From Ceratodon purpureus (lineage: Eukaryota; Streptophyta; Bryopsida; Pseudoditrichales; Ditrichaceae): 64,000 nucleotides of DNA. The stretch is from contig CM026426.1 in NCBI GenBank assembly GCA_014871385.1, forward strand, positions 46,305,611 through 46,369,610, in the 5' to 3' direction. Both the position numbers and the translations under genes were made by a program. How positions within the stretch are numbered: the stretch's first letter is position 1; each line of letters begins with the position of its first letter. Of this stretch, positions 23,661-35,458 are shown piece by piece. The notes under the pieces were generated by a model. It saw nothing but the letters and a program-made list of their open reading frames with translations, searched no databases and was not told where the DNA came from.

Positions 23661-25073
23661 AAGGGAGTGGGCACCATGGTTCAAAAACAAGGTCAAGCCA
23701 TGCACACTAACACAGAAGGTTGCAAGATGTGTGTATTGTAGGAAGACCGTTTCCTATGTGAAGGCTAGGTGCTTCCAGCATTATGGTTGGGACCAGAGAA
23801 ATCCCGTAAAGACTTGCCACATGGCACCTATTGCAGTGAAGAGGAAGTTTCAGTTCTGCGTTGGAAAGGTACCCGGCCCCTTGACACCGGAGGAGATGAA
23901 TGGTATGAGGCCAACCGCTTCCGCACCAGTTCAACGTCCATGTACTAGTGCTTCCGCACACGGCACTCTGTACGCTGGATCTGAACCCGATAACAATGAT
24001 TCCAAAGTGGATCCAATTGATTGTAGTGCGGCGCCTAGTAGGGCCGGTTCAAATACCACAAGGAGCATGCGGTAATAAGGTATGAATGAAGCATACCAGA
24101 TCTTCAAGCGAAAGGAGTTGGACATGTTGTGGGCATCCTTCTTTTACGAATCCAACGTAGCATTCAACATGGTCAAGCACCCAACACTTATAAAGGCGGT
24201 GAGCACAACGTTGACTGCCGAATTTGACTACAATCCCCCTTCTTATAACGCAATGCGAACAACGCACATCAAAGAAAAAAAGAAGCAAATTAAGGCAAAG
24301 ATTGATGAACGTACGAAAACATGAATCGAGTTATATGGGGCTACCATTTGTTCAAATGGTTGGGATAATGTGAACTGCCGACCACTGATGAATGTCATGC
24401 TAGTATGTCCGTCAGGCGATGTATTTCTCCTTGTTCTGTTGATATGACTGGCGAGAAGAAGTCAAAGGGTTACATAGCGGGACAAATGAAGAATTATATT
24501 CGAGAGGTTGGCCCTCAGAATGTTGTCCAAATTTGTACGGACAATGCAAGCAACATGCTTGGCGCCATGGATAATATCCTAAGGGAAGTTTCCCATATGT
24601 ACAAGCAAGGATGTTGTGCCCATATTCTAGATCTTTACCTAAAGGACTGGGGGAAGGAACCCTTCGTGACGGATTTGGTCGCCAAAGCTAAACACGTGTG
24701 TCATTACATAAGGAAACATCATGTTCCTATGGCACTTCTCCGCCGACATTCACCGAAGTTGTCCTTGAGGGTATCCGTTGAAACCAGATTCACTTGTAAC
24801 TATCTGATGATAGACTGCCTTTTGAACGTGAAATTTGCCTTGAAGCAAGTAGTCATGGCACCAAAGTGGTATGAGTATGTCAAGGGGGTGTGTAATCATG
24901 CACGCGCGAGCCTAGTACAAGCCACAATCCGTGATGATGCATTCTCGCATCAGTGTAGCAACTTCAAGGACATGGTAAAACCAGCCCTTGTAGCACTGAG
25001 AACGTTCAATGGAAACCAGCCCGCAATGGGCAAGGCATGGGTTACAATGAGCACCCTAAAGGATCTCGTGTAG
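23644..25073 (+). pseudogene. hAT-family transposase, truncated
   Basis: Begins with a BED-type zinc finger (CVYCRKTVSYVKARCFQHYGW). In-frame TAATAA at 24,073-24,078, a TGA at 24,322 and a frameshift near 24,420 break it. The RNase-H-like core shows VDMTGEKKSKGYIAG, then VQICTDNASNMLGAM and CCAHILDLYLKDW, which are hAT signatures carrying the first two catalytic Asp. The frame ends at 25,073 against a minisatellite, so the third acidic residue and the C-terminal dimerisation region are missing. The 5' edge falls inside a RING coding sequence (about 23,660), which indicates insertion into, or recombination with, the E gene. Not functional as it stands. Confidence 0.75.
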
Positions 25074-25082
25074 AGTGGACAT

Positions 25083-25305
25083 AGCTTGTACGTGAGCGGA
25101 GAGCGATGAGCGGAGAGCGGTGAGCGGAGAGCGGTGAGCGGAGATTTGGAGAGTATAGAGCACAAAATGGGGGACTGAACCTAAAAATTGAACTTTTTTA
25201 CTAAAAATAAAATATAAAATTAGAAGATTCAAATATTCTTAGTATATTTTTGGAAATATACTTATTTTAGTAACTTAATTGACCCTATAACCGTGGACTA
25301 CTTAT
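25083..25305 (-). repeat. GAGCGGAGAGCG minisatellite with a conserved GGTTATAGGGTC edge
   Basis: GAGCGGAGAGCG(G/A)T units at 25,095-25,140, then AGAGTATAGAGCACAAAATGGG and AT-rich sequence to GACCCTATAACCGTGG. Read on the minus strand this matches the copies at 51,585-51,700 and 54,955-55,067: GGTTATAGGGTC, then GTGCTCTCC units, then TACAAACTTTCCCC. Here it abuts the broken end of the hAT transposase. Confidence 0.75.
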
Positions 25306-26049
25306 AGAATTCTCATTGATTTTGTAGTTTGTTTTCTTTTTTCTTGGTGATTAATTTTTTGACGCGCACCAATTACTATGCTCCAGCTCCCTCTAACTAG
25401 TTCAGGCATACATTAATTCCCCTTATCCCCTCACATATATATGCCAAGTACTGCTTAAAATGTATTGGTATTGAATCTCTTAAGAGGGATCAAGTAACCT
25501 TTCATATTGTAACATTTTCTTAACATTACTCGAACTCATCAATTGTAGTCTACGTGCCTTTACTCTTTTTCTTAATTTTATTTTTAATAATCTATTATTT
25601 TGTATTAAATTCCTCTAATCTATCTATCTTGTTCAAGGGGTCAAAAGAGTCCTTTCATTTAAATTTATATTTCATTTTCTTTTCTCTTTCATTTTCTTAA
25701 TCTCCTTCATATTATTTTCAATCTAAATATTTATTTTTGCTCTTATTTACTTTTATTTTTTTAATTTCATTTTTTTTTAATTATTATTATTTTTCTTTTA
25801 TTATTTCATTTTTTTGATTTTTTAATTATTTTTAATTTTTTTTTCATAAAATGCTAAATGACTTCTGCACAACCCTGTTCCTTTTTCATTAAGTTTAGGG
25901 GGATGACAACTTTGAAATGAATGAAAAGCCAATCTTCAAGGGCGCCAAGCATCTTCTTCACGGATATTTAAGTTAAGATTATGGAATGTCTCTTCCTCTT
26001 TTGTGTTGGTGTTTTGTGAAGCTCTTTTCCGTAGTGGCAGACAGCGGTT
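25306..26049. other. T-rich gene-free stretch
   Basis: Strongly pyrimidine/T-rich, especially 25,560-25,850. No ORF or motif. It ends just before a short ORF at 26,050. Confidence 0.5.
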
Positions 26050-26436
26050 ATGGAAGACATCAGAGATATTATTGTTTCACTCGCTGACGTTGTTTGCCCA
26101 TTTCAACCATATGTTGAGGTGGAGGACGAAGAAGAGGTGATGGCCAGCGGCCAAGGGCGTCCTTTGACAACGGATGTGGATGTACAATTGGATATAGGAG
26201 CTGACCCTCCACGTTCAAAAAATTTGGATGATATCATAGTGCTGGAGGAGGACGCAGATGTTACTTTGCAACCTCATGCATACTCCAAGGTCAGAAAGAT
26301 CCCAAGAGAAATCTATTCCTGGGAATCAGTGAATCGGAGGCGTGGAGGTGGGCCATTGCTAAAACGTTCATACCAAGGACACTTGCCAAGTGTGGGACCG
26401 AAAGTGAACACGAATATAATTTGTCATGTAGTATAG
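26050..26436 (+). CDS. small acidic hypothetical protein
   Basis: ATG at 26,050, 128 codons, stop TAG. Acidic centre (VEVEDEEEVMAS, DDIIVLEEDADV) and a basic tail (VNRRRGGGPLLKRSYQGH). No known domain. By position and acidity it could be the displaced C-terminal tail of the hAT transposase, separated by the minisatellite and T-rich insertion, but I cannot show that. Confidence 0.3.
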   Translation: MEDIRDIIVSLADVVCPFQPYVEVEDEEEVMASGQGRPLTTDVDVQLDIGADPPRSKNLDDIIVLEEDADVTLQPHAYSKVRKIPREIYSWESVNRRRGGGPLLKRSYQGHLPSVGPKVNTNIICHVV

Positions 26437-26746
26437 TCAGAGGCTGGCAGTCCTGCTGATAGTGTAGTGGGCAACCCTAAACGTGTTAGGTTCAAAGATT
26501 AGGACGTCTAATAACAAGTATATCTTGGCTGTAATAAAGGGTATATGTCACGGAATACGAGGTTTATAGTGCACTTGTATTGAAATAGAATGCAATCAAT
26601 GTGAACGACAAAGCCTTTATATTGAAAAAATCAATACAGCTTTTGATATTGCTGACTTAGTACATGGGATATTACTGAAATTATTCACAACGTGATCAAT
26701 GGCCATTGTAGAAATGGCAGTTCTAAAGAAGGAGGGCTACCTACTT

Positions 26747-29700
26747 CTTTGCCAAGGGGTGACGCAAGATTCCACTCTCTAGGAGTAGCTTGACCTCGTT
26801 GAAGCTAAAGGTAGGCACATGGATGAAAAGCTCGGGTTCGGGATCACGGTTGCAGACCTTCAAGAGTATGTAGTATAGGTGCTTGCAGCACGTGAATCGA
26901 GTCCTGCCTCAGAACGTAGTCATCGTCTTCTTGAATGCTGGGCAAGTGCAACCAGGGTAAGAACTGATGGTAATCTGGTACCGTGTGATGTGTGGAGCGA
27001 CGCCCGAATCCAGTCTAATGATGCAACCGTGGCCCGGGTCAGGTATCATGGTGACGGAACGAAGGCGCGCTTTAAGAGACTCGGAGGAGCCCATGGACAG
27101 TCGCTGCGCCGGATTGGGACGAGTGGCACTACGCTTCATCATCTTGCCGTCTCTCTTGCCTGGGTAGTGGTCAGCGTCTGTAGGGACTGGCACTAAGCAG
27201 AGATTTGCAGGGGACGAGGCAGAGAAGAAGAGGCGTATTGGTGGGACCGGCTTCTTCGGCCAAAGTTGAAAGCGTGCTGCTTCGAGGGCAAGAATCTTAG
27301 TGAGTTTTAGGTTAGTACCTAGTTTCACTGGCCAGACCTCAGGAATGGAGGGGAATTCCTGGTCCTTTGAGTCGTGTGCTAGTGTGCTACCCACTTGCGC
27401 TTAGAGCATTTCACGCAGCGCTCAATATCGTCGGAGCAGAAGAAGAACTCTGTTTTCTCGACTAAGTTCCTGCGATAGTTAGTCCAAAGCCCAGTGTAGG
27501 TCGGGGCAGCTGTGCAATGGGGCCCCCTGACGATTCTCTCAGTGCACTTCTTCTTCATTTCAGCTCTTTGGGCCTTCACGTTGACCTTGGTTTCTTCAGC
27601 CGCGTTGACATGGCGAATGCCGCCCTTGTTCACAGGTGAAGGTAAAGAGGAATCAACTTCCTGGGCAGGAGATTGGGTACGTTCTACCTCGGGATCTTGT
27701 TCGGAGTCGTCTTCCACAATGACGGGCATCTGCATAGGGCGAGCCCTGACGGCATGTCTTGGGCCTCTTGGGCGTGAGAAGTTTGTCTTGTCCGGGCGAT
27801 GAGACTCCTCGTCAGCTCCGATAAGGACGTCGGCTTTTTGCTTCTGTGACCCGAAGTCTTCCGCTCCAGGCATGATAGGCTAACGAGTGCAGAACTTATC
27901 CGCGCCTGGCATATCGAGCATGGGGTTTTCGAGCAGTGTAGGATTTCCCCATCTCTTCGCGTTGCGTTCCGCCATCCGGAGCCTGAGTTCCTTCTTGGAC
28001 GGTCCTGTACCGCTGACGTCACCTTTAAGGAACTGGTAGTAGTTAACAACTTGTAGAAAAACTCGAACGAAATCGTCCACGATAGAAACGTAGAGGTTGT
28101 TTCCGTTGTTTCCTGAAGCTTTGAGCCACTTGTTGTGAACTGTTTCGGCGAGGTTACAGGTCGGCATTTCCGTGAGTTCTTCTTCCGTGAATTTCTGTAG
28201 ATTTGACAGTAGGTGCCGTTAGATTCACCGATTAGAGTTTTGTAGGTTAGGGCTAGGAAACCAGTATCAAAAACATCAAACAGAGTGCAGAGATCATACC
28301 TCGGTCATGAATCCCCCCCACTGGCGGAAGCGGTGGTGCCAGAATGACAGCCACTGATCGAGTTTGATGAGCCCGCTCTCGCCAACGACCCCGGTGGATG
28401 CCCACCATGCTCGCAACGCGTGGTACAGAGTTTCCGCCTCTGCCATGCTGGTCGCATTCTTGTACTGAGTGCACATCTTCTTGTGCTGTTCCCAGAGTTC
28501 TTCGGGGAAGTGCTTCTGCGTATACGCCACCATGTTCTGTGTCCAGTGGAACAAGCACGACCTCTCCCGGTCCTCCATTGGCTCCTCTTTGTTGCCATTG
28601 CGGTAAAGGATTCGCACTGCATTCCAATTTGCCTGTCTTGAAGTTCGGCGCCGCAACGCCATTGATCTCCATGACCAGGTTTAGGTTTTTCCAGAAGACG
28701 AGTTGGGCCTCCGTGTCCTTGGACTGCATGTTGCAAGTGGCGATTGTCATCACACGGCAGTAGGTGACATCGTACACATCCCACGCCATCGTCGACCAGT
28801 CTTTGACGCCTTTTACATGGTCGAACATGATCCATGCGTTCTCCTAGTCTCCACCAGCTTGCATTCGAGTGACCAAGTCGACACCACTTCCCGGCCCGAC
28901 CTCCGACATCTTGAAGACGAAGACTTTGTCACGCATAGCTCCGTGACTAGGAAACTTATTATCTTAGACATACGCCCACAGACTGTTTCCACGGAGCTTG
29001 GTGATACCGTCCATGATTCCGTACCTTCTGATTTTTTTGAAGGTCGCAACTTTGTTGCGGATGTTTGGTGACGCCATGTCTTTCATCGATCCAGAAAAGG
29101 AACCAGCTCCTCCATCGTCAGCTTCCACGGCGGTGCATCCTCAGGCTGTAGCAGATAACTACCGATGAGGTGTTTTCTCGCCTCCAAGACAACGGCGCTC
29201 TTCGTTGCTTTGTTGTTCATCTTTACCTGCTCTTCTATTAAGCTACTAATCTCTGCTTTAGAGTCTCTGTAGTCTCCAACTTTCACTGGATGATCATGTA
29301 TTCCTATGTGAATACAAGCTCCAGTCTGATTCGCTTTGTCCACAACGTAATAAATCTTAGCCTCGCCTGTAGCTACACATGATGGAGGTTCTTTACATAC
29401 CTTGCACACTAGCGTGGAATCAGATGGAGGAGGCTGATCCATGAGAAACGCTTGGAGGGTACACCCTTCAAACTCAGTCTCGTTAACCTTAAAGATCTTC
29501 GGAACACGCTTTAGGAAGTCACATTCCTCGTTGCTGCAACGCAACCATCCGACGCTGGTGGAACTTCGAAAAGAGAGTCCGAAGTCGTTTTTGATGTTTA
29601 ATGTGATTGTCTTGGTCCACAAGTGTCCGTCGTATCGTTTGTCCATTCTCTGCATTGACTTGGCGGCGAGCTTAGAGGATCCTGCAGCAGCTGGGGGCAA

Positions 29701-30441
29701 CTCAAAAAGAACCGGACCATCAAACTTTGCAGGCAAGTACTCAACTCTCTCGTGTCTAATAGTGGAATAGTCTATCTTCTTCACAATGTTTTTTGACCCA
29801 CGCGTCTTTGCAAGCTGTTGAAGGAGCAGAACAATGCTAACTGTGACCTGGGACAATGGAGGAGAGACATTGGAAGGAGGAGCATCAGCGTGAACCTTGG
29901 GCACCAACTTGACGGGACTGACTTCGTCATCAGACGAGAGAGTTATGACGGACGGAGGAGGAGGTTTCTCTACGTCTGAAGTTTCAGTACCAGGCTCGAC
30001 TTTGACCTTGACATCACGAGGTAAGGGAGTCTAAATTGTGCAAGTAGAAGAGCGACGGGGGGTGAGGATCTCAGTGGATGCAGCCATCAGAGAATCGGTA
30101 AGACCATAGACCCTATAGGATCCAGGGAGGAGTCTCCACTGCAACATATTGTTCTCATCTCTCAGTGAAGGTTGGCCGAGGGTGTGGGTAACCTGGGCAG
30201 TAACGTCATCGAAGATCTCCTCCTCTACACTGATGGAATCCTCACGGAAATGGAATCTGAGGCTCAGGCAAAGAGAGGAAACTGTAGCTAGACCATCATC
30301 ATCTACGCGAAACCTAAGAGGGATTCCCATGCCTTGGGCATACAGACACACCATCCCCATGTTCGCAGGCAAGTCAATCGTACGAGCGGAAAGAAGGGAG
30401 CAGTGACTGTACGCGAGAGCAAAGTGAGAGGCATGATGCAT
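26747..30441 (-). pseudogene. Mutator-like (MULE) transposase with zinc-finger N-domain and SWIM C-domain
   Basis: Read on the minus strand from MHHASHFALAYSH (30,441). An acidic linker follows an in-frame TAG at 30,031. A Cys/His DNA-binding region (GWLRCSNEECDFLKR, LVCKVCKEPP, CIHIGIHDHP) is of WRKY/GCM-like spacing. The transposase core contains KDMASPNIRNKVATFKKIRR, AWIMFDHVKGVKDWSTM, CRVMTIATCNMQSKDTEAQL and SCLFHWTQNM. Stops at 28,964 (TAA) and 28,845 and 27,880 (TAG) all suit Gln. Around 28,635 a deletion with frameshift joins APNFK to QANWNAVRI, probably removing the segment with the second catalytic Asp. An intron follows FMTE (donor near 28,305, acceptor near 28,197). The C-terminus has a SWIM finger (CTCPAF...CCKHLYY), split by a TGA at 26,909, and ends at about 26,747. 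Long terminal repeats were not identified. Confidence 0.65.
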
Positions 30442-30969
30442 CGCTGTTGATCATTTTATTCAGGTAGGAATGTCTGTGTGAACAGTTGGGGAATGATTCT
30501 GTCTGTTAGGTAACGAATGTATGATTTAAGAGAGACGGCGCTAACTAATTACAGTGCCAATTTATGCAAGTCTAAGTATATGAGGTAAGGTTTATTTAAC
30601 TCTACTTTAATATTTGAATCGTAGAGCGGATTCTATTTGTCATGATGTATTATAAGATAAGAATGAGCCGTCAATTCAAAACTACATTTAAAACAATGAA
30701 TATAAAAAGGAGCATGATTGAAGTGCTTGATTCAAATCTTTCAATTTAAAGTGCACTTAGATATATTCCTTATAATTAGAGGTTGATATTTTAAACCTAG
30801 CTTCAATTATATAATTGTTAATGATACTCTTAATATAAAGTGGGAAGACAATGTGTCAGTGGTTGAGATTGTATATCAACTTAGGGTTCTAGGAAAATAG
30901 TTGTACGTGAGAGGTATTTAAGCTCGCAGGAAGTTCTCATGAAAGTCTTTTTGTGAGAGAGTCCTTCCT
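30442..30969. other. AT-rich intergenic region between divergent genes
   Basis: Separates the MULE transposase start (minus) from the small gene at 30,970 (plus), so it should hold both promoters. No firm TATA box; no repeats seen. Confidence 0.4.
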
Positions 30970-31429
30970 GTGGTTAGACACATGAAGGAGGGTGGAGGGC
31001 CATCTCCCTCCACTTATGTTACTCCTAAACAGAGAAGGAAACCTGGCCGCACTGATTTTACAAATAGAAGAGCTAGAAAGAGGAGAGCATCACGTAAGCA
31101 GGTAGATTTTGAAGATGACCATTTGAGTGCACCCGTGAAAGGGAGAGGAGGAGGTCTGCCTATAGCTTTGAAGTTTTCTAGCCTTCGCAAACTCATTCTA
31201 GACTCTATAGTAGAGGAGAAAGACGAATTATTAGAGAACACGGTCGTCGAGAATCACGAGCACGAACAGGAGGTACTTTTAAGTACAGGAGAACGTGAGG
31301 CAATGACAGAAGAATTAGTCTTTAATTGTAGTCAGAAACTAGAGTCTGTGCAACCTTCGATCACATTCAATGAGTTCTCGACAGGGGAGCCTGATTCTCA
31401 ATCAGATATTTATTTAAACCCCGATAAGG
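30970..31429 (+). CDS. first exon of a basic, then acidic hypothetical protein divergent from the MULE
   Basis: Starts MVRHMKEGGGPSPST (ATG at 30,970 or 30,982). It has a strongly basic stretch (TDFTNRRARKRRASRKQ), likely a nuclear signal, then an acidic helical part (VEEKDELLENTVVENHEHEQ). The frame runs into a good donor (GATAAG|GTAAGT, about 31,429). Element D begins 88 bases later, so the following exons are separated from it or lost. Two-gene MULEs with a divergent partner gene are known in plants; whether this is such a partner is inference. Confidence 0.4.
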
Positions 31430-31516
31430 TAAGTATTTATAATCTCTCTAGGACCACTCTAATGTGAATTATTTGTGTAATCTAGTATATTTGTAAAACG
31501 TTAGTAATTGAATAGG

Positions 31517-31556
31517 CATTAGGAGAAAAATGAGCTAAAAATAAGGCCGTGTAAGC
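31517..31556 (+). repeat. left terminal inverted repeat of element D
   Basis: CATTAGGAGAAAAATGAG at the edge and GGCCGTGTAAGC at the inner side. Pairs with 42,950-42,989. Confidence 0.85.
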
Positions 31557-32261
31557 CTGCCCTTTCTAGGTGAACTCCCTGCCCAAATGCGGCACTGTCG
31601 CTGGCAGCGGGTGCCAGGATCGCTGCCCGCAGAGTTAATAGGGCGACTTAATGGTCTCGGGAAGGGGTTGCGGGGCGGGTCGGTGTGCCTAGTGGCGCCG
31701 AGGTGGCTGCCTTGTTTGGTGAACCACGCCTTCTCCCATTTATTGAAGTTAAAGCCCGATTCGAAGGAGAGATGACGGGAGATTGGTGTCAACCGTTTCA
31801 AGATTCGAAGTTTGCTGCCACAACGGGAAGAAGCCATGGAGCTCCGTCGACAATAGGTTGGTCTCCCCACCTGTGAATGGGGTGATTCGAAGTTGGGTGC
31901 GTAGAATTTTGGTGTTGCAGGACCAACGACCCAATTCGCAGGTGAAATTCGAGAGAGTGAAGGGAAATTGTGAGAACTAAACCAGTAAGCATGATTGTGC
32001 AGATACGCGTTGGCAGCAGTTACAAATTGGAGCAGCAAGCATTCGAAGGGTGTTCTTGCAACACCTCATGCCGTGGACTGAAGAGGTTGTGTAAGTGTCA
32101 ATTTCTCTATGAAAAGTTTGGGTCGTGCATTTGTACATTGCATGCTATTCATTTGATCCTGCAATTTCCTTGAGTGGCTATGGTTTAGGGTTTGGTTGTT
32201 GTGAACTCTGCGGTTTTGGGTATATGGCAATCTTAAAAACGATTCTCTGCATACTTCCAGG

Positions 32262-35200
32262 TCGATCCGGGGCCTTGAGAGCTTGAATCACTACTTCAAA
32301 ATTCTGGACTGTCGATGGCAGCACGAGGGGTGGAGCCTTCAAGCTACCGTGTTAATGCTGAGCTTGATGCACGCTATGCACCACTTATTAGGAGAGGTTC
32401 ATTGAGATCCGAACAACCCTGCCCATCAACATTTCCAGGACGGAGGGCAGCCGGGGATACAAACATTGACTTGTGGGTCAATGGCAGCATTTACCCGGTT
32501 GATCCAGGAACAGGGAGGCCACCTCCATTTAGAACTCTTCGAGATTGCCTGGAATTCATATGTCATGGAGAGCAAGGTCTGTATGGATATGCACGCAGAT
32601 TGTGTCTTAGTGATGGAGGAGGACCTACACGGCGTGAGATGGAAATGTAGTGCTGACATTTAGAAGAAGAACTTGGCAAGGTGAGAGAGGACCTTGCTGG
32701 CAGCCGAGAGAGGCTCGACCATAACAGGGACATTGAGGATACATGCATGCAATTGTAGACTATTCGAACCGAGATGAGCAGCATGGAGAGAAATCATAGG
32801 GTGACGGTGCAGGGCTTGGAGACCGAGGTGCGTCGCTGGCAGCAAGCAAGTGAGGGCCTACCGGAGGGGCCTAGCCCTTTGAAGGACACGCCTATGGTGA
32901 TGCGACGTAGGGCTCGACCGCTCAGGGGGATTCATGAATTGAATCATGGTTCAGGGTGGGCAAAACGCAGAGTGAAGCTCGTTAGGACGCATTTGCAGCC
33001 TCATCTCGTGGATGCTGTCAACGACAACAACCGGGTCAACCATGAGAAGCAGCGACTTCATGAGGATAAAGCCTCCCAAATAGTAACTGCTGTAGCGTTA
33101 GCAAAGATACTGACTAGGCATGAAGGTCTCACCCTCGCAACTCAGCCATCTATGGAGCATGTTAAGAGAAAGATTGCTACTAACGTCATGAAGGCAATTG
33201 GAAAAAGGGTAGGGCCGAGTAATATTCTTGCTGCTTGCGACCAAGCAGGGGTGTCGTTGAAAGGTTATGGTGCAATTTACCAAGCCGTGAAGGCTCCAGT
33301 TCGGGATTTGGGCAAGGATGCCAAATCCAACATACTACCTAGTCCCTACCACGTCAAAAGGCTTCGGCAGGAGCTAAATGCGAACTTGCCACAATTCATT
33401 GGCCAGTACTACCACGCTAAGGGAAGGATGGAGCTGCCAGCAGTGTCAAAGAAAACCAAGAAATCTGAGGAGCAGCGAAAGGAGGTGGTCTTAGATGAAA
33501 AAAACTCGCTATTCACGGACCTTGAGGTGGTCCAGCAGAGCATGGTGATCTTTTATGGCATCACGGAGTCAGGTATGCATCCTCTTCTTCTCTTGTTGAC
33601 AGCAATGGTGAATGTCCGTTTGGTGCCAGCAACTGCATTGTATGTGTTTAACAATGGAAGCTAAGTCGATTGCATTACAGAAACATTCTCACGTGAGGAT
33701 ATTCTTGCAGAGTTGGAAGGGGCTCCGTTAATATTTGTCCTCAAGTTGGATGAGGCAGAGATTATTAACGGGAAGAAATTTGAACGTGTTAGCATCACGT
33801 TGATGAATAGGGCTTTGGACGCTAACATTCAGGTGGACCACGAGAGGTACTTCTCAGGACAATCAGAGCAGGAGATTTGGCCAGTTGCCACGTTTCAGGT
33901 CGAGGAGTCCTACGATGTTCTCTCGTGGATATTTGGAAAGTCGAACATCCCGGCTGTGATAGCAGCGCAGTCAAGTGGCGAGAAACTCACGGTCCCCGAA
34001 GTTGGAGAATTCCAGGTGGAGTGGCATCTTGCTCCGGACATGAAGACGATCAAGTGTATGTACGGGCTCCAGTCAGGGCCGTCGTGTGCAATGAACTGCA
34101 TATATTGCGACCAGAAGAGGATAAAGCCCACTGTGGGGACAGCAAGCCAGGCAAACGCTGCCATCAAGAGCCGTGGTAAAGCAAACTGGGTGGGGGGGCT
34201 ATTTTCTAGCAGCGTACCTGAGGAACCTTGTGACATGGCAACATCTACTAGGTGGAGGCCTATCTTGCCGATTCCTTTGTCCAGAGTACACATTTGTACA
34301 TTGCATGCCTTGGTTCGATTGACGGAGAAGATAGTGCACATGCATATCATGTATGTTTGGAACATACAGAATCAGAGACTGAGGGCTACTGCAATTGAAC
34401 AGATGGAGAAGTCGTTGTCCGCGATTGGGGCTCATGGTGGAAACGTGGAGATTAAGAGGGACCCCAAGCTCAGTGGCAACACCGGAAACGTGCCGCAAAA
34501 ACCCTCTTTGAGTGGTACCGTTGCCAGCAGGCTTTTTAGGCCAAGCGTTTGGTCTGGAAATGATAAGGCCTGGAAGGATATATGTCAAGCTGAGAATAAT
34601 AATGCCGGGAGTGGGGCTGACCGCATTGCAAAGTACCAGATGTGGCAAGCCTTTGAAGATGGTGTACCATATTTGACAGGACTGGTGTTGACAGCAGAGC
34701 AACGGATGCAATTCAAGCAGAAGATACACAAGTGGGGAAAGGCATACTTAAAGGCCTTCGGAGAGGAGCATGTTACCCATTATATGGTATGCTCCCGGCT
34801 GTGTCTGTTGTTGCTTTTGGTGTTTCTTCAGTGAACCGTCTACTTGACCTAAGTATCCGGCTTTTAACTTCCTTCTTCTTGTTGACAGCACGTAATTGTA
34901 CGGCACTCCACTTGGTTTGTGGAACACTATGGGAGCCTTGGAGTGTGGAGCTGCCAAGGCATGGAGAAATCACACCACCAAGCGAAGGCAGCACATCAGG
35001 CACATATAGCCCATGGTGGTGGGAAAGCCCGTACTAGTGCGATTCTCCAGCAGATCCAGCATTGGTACCGAAACATACAACATCGATATAGGAAAAAAAT
35101 GGAAATCCAGGGAGCTGTACCTGACCCGGATGACGGAGCACGGGCCATTGAGGCGGCCAGGAGACGCGAGCGGTGGCAACAATCAAACGCTGCCATTGCC

Positions 35201-35458
35201 TGCCAGGAGTGGAGGTCAAGGAGGAGGCGTGTTGGACGAGCATATGTTCTTAAAGAAGTCGTGGAGGACGAAGGAGATTGGATGATGGAAGAAGAGCAGG
35301 AATGGAATGCCAACGAGGACATGGTTGGCAGTGGGGGCGAGGAAGATGAACAGAGGGACGCTGCTAACAACGATGAGGACATCGCGGATGCTAGCAACAG
35401 GGGTGCCGGAGAGGATATTGCCCCCGATGTCGACATTGCACATGCTGACAGCGACTAG
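32262..35458 (+). pseudogene. transposase-like gene of element D, multi-exon, with in-frame stops
   Basis: Exons 32,262-33,572, 33,712-34,796 and 34,889-35,458 are joined by GT-AG introns that keep the frame. Exon 1 carries TGA at about 32,277, TAG at 32,648, TGA at 32,654 and TAG at 32,756 in an otherwise open frame with a coiled coil (EEELGKVREDLAGSRERLDH). It continues into TAVALAKILTRHEGLTLATQ and PSPYHVKRLRQELNA. Exon 2 has HLAPDMKTIKCMYGLQSG, a CAMNCIYC zinc knuckle and HICTLHALVRLTEKIVH. Exon 3 has WFVEHYGSLGVWSCQGMEKS and an acidic tail ending DSD-TAG. The block order (D-x-K, CxxC, LHxxxRxTE, QGxEK) resembles transposase-like proteins I recall from invertebrates and fungi; the family name is not certain. 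It is the likely mobility gene of the element, now inactive unless the stops are read through. Confidence 0.5.

Noticed and set aside
25290-25305. Telomere-type repeat (TATAGGG)
   Set aside because: Only one copy of the GGTTATAGGGTC string per site and no array, so it is treated as the edge of the minisatellite unit.
28294-28835. Overlapping minus-strand ORFs of 122-191 codons, apparently three genes
   Set aside because: They are pieces of one MULE transposase read in different frames around a deletion with frameshift.
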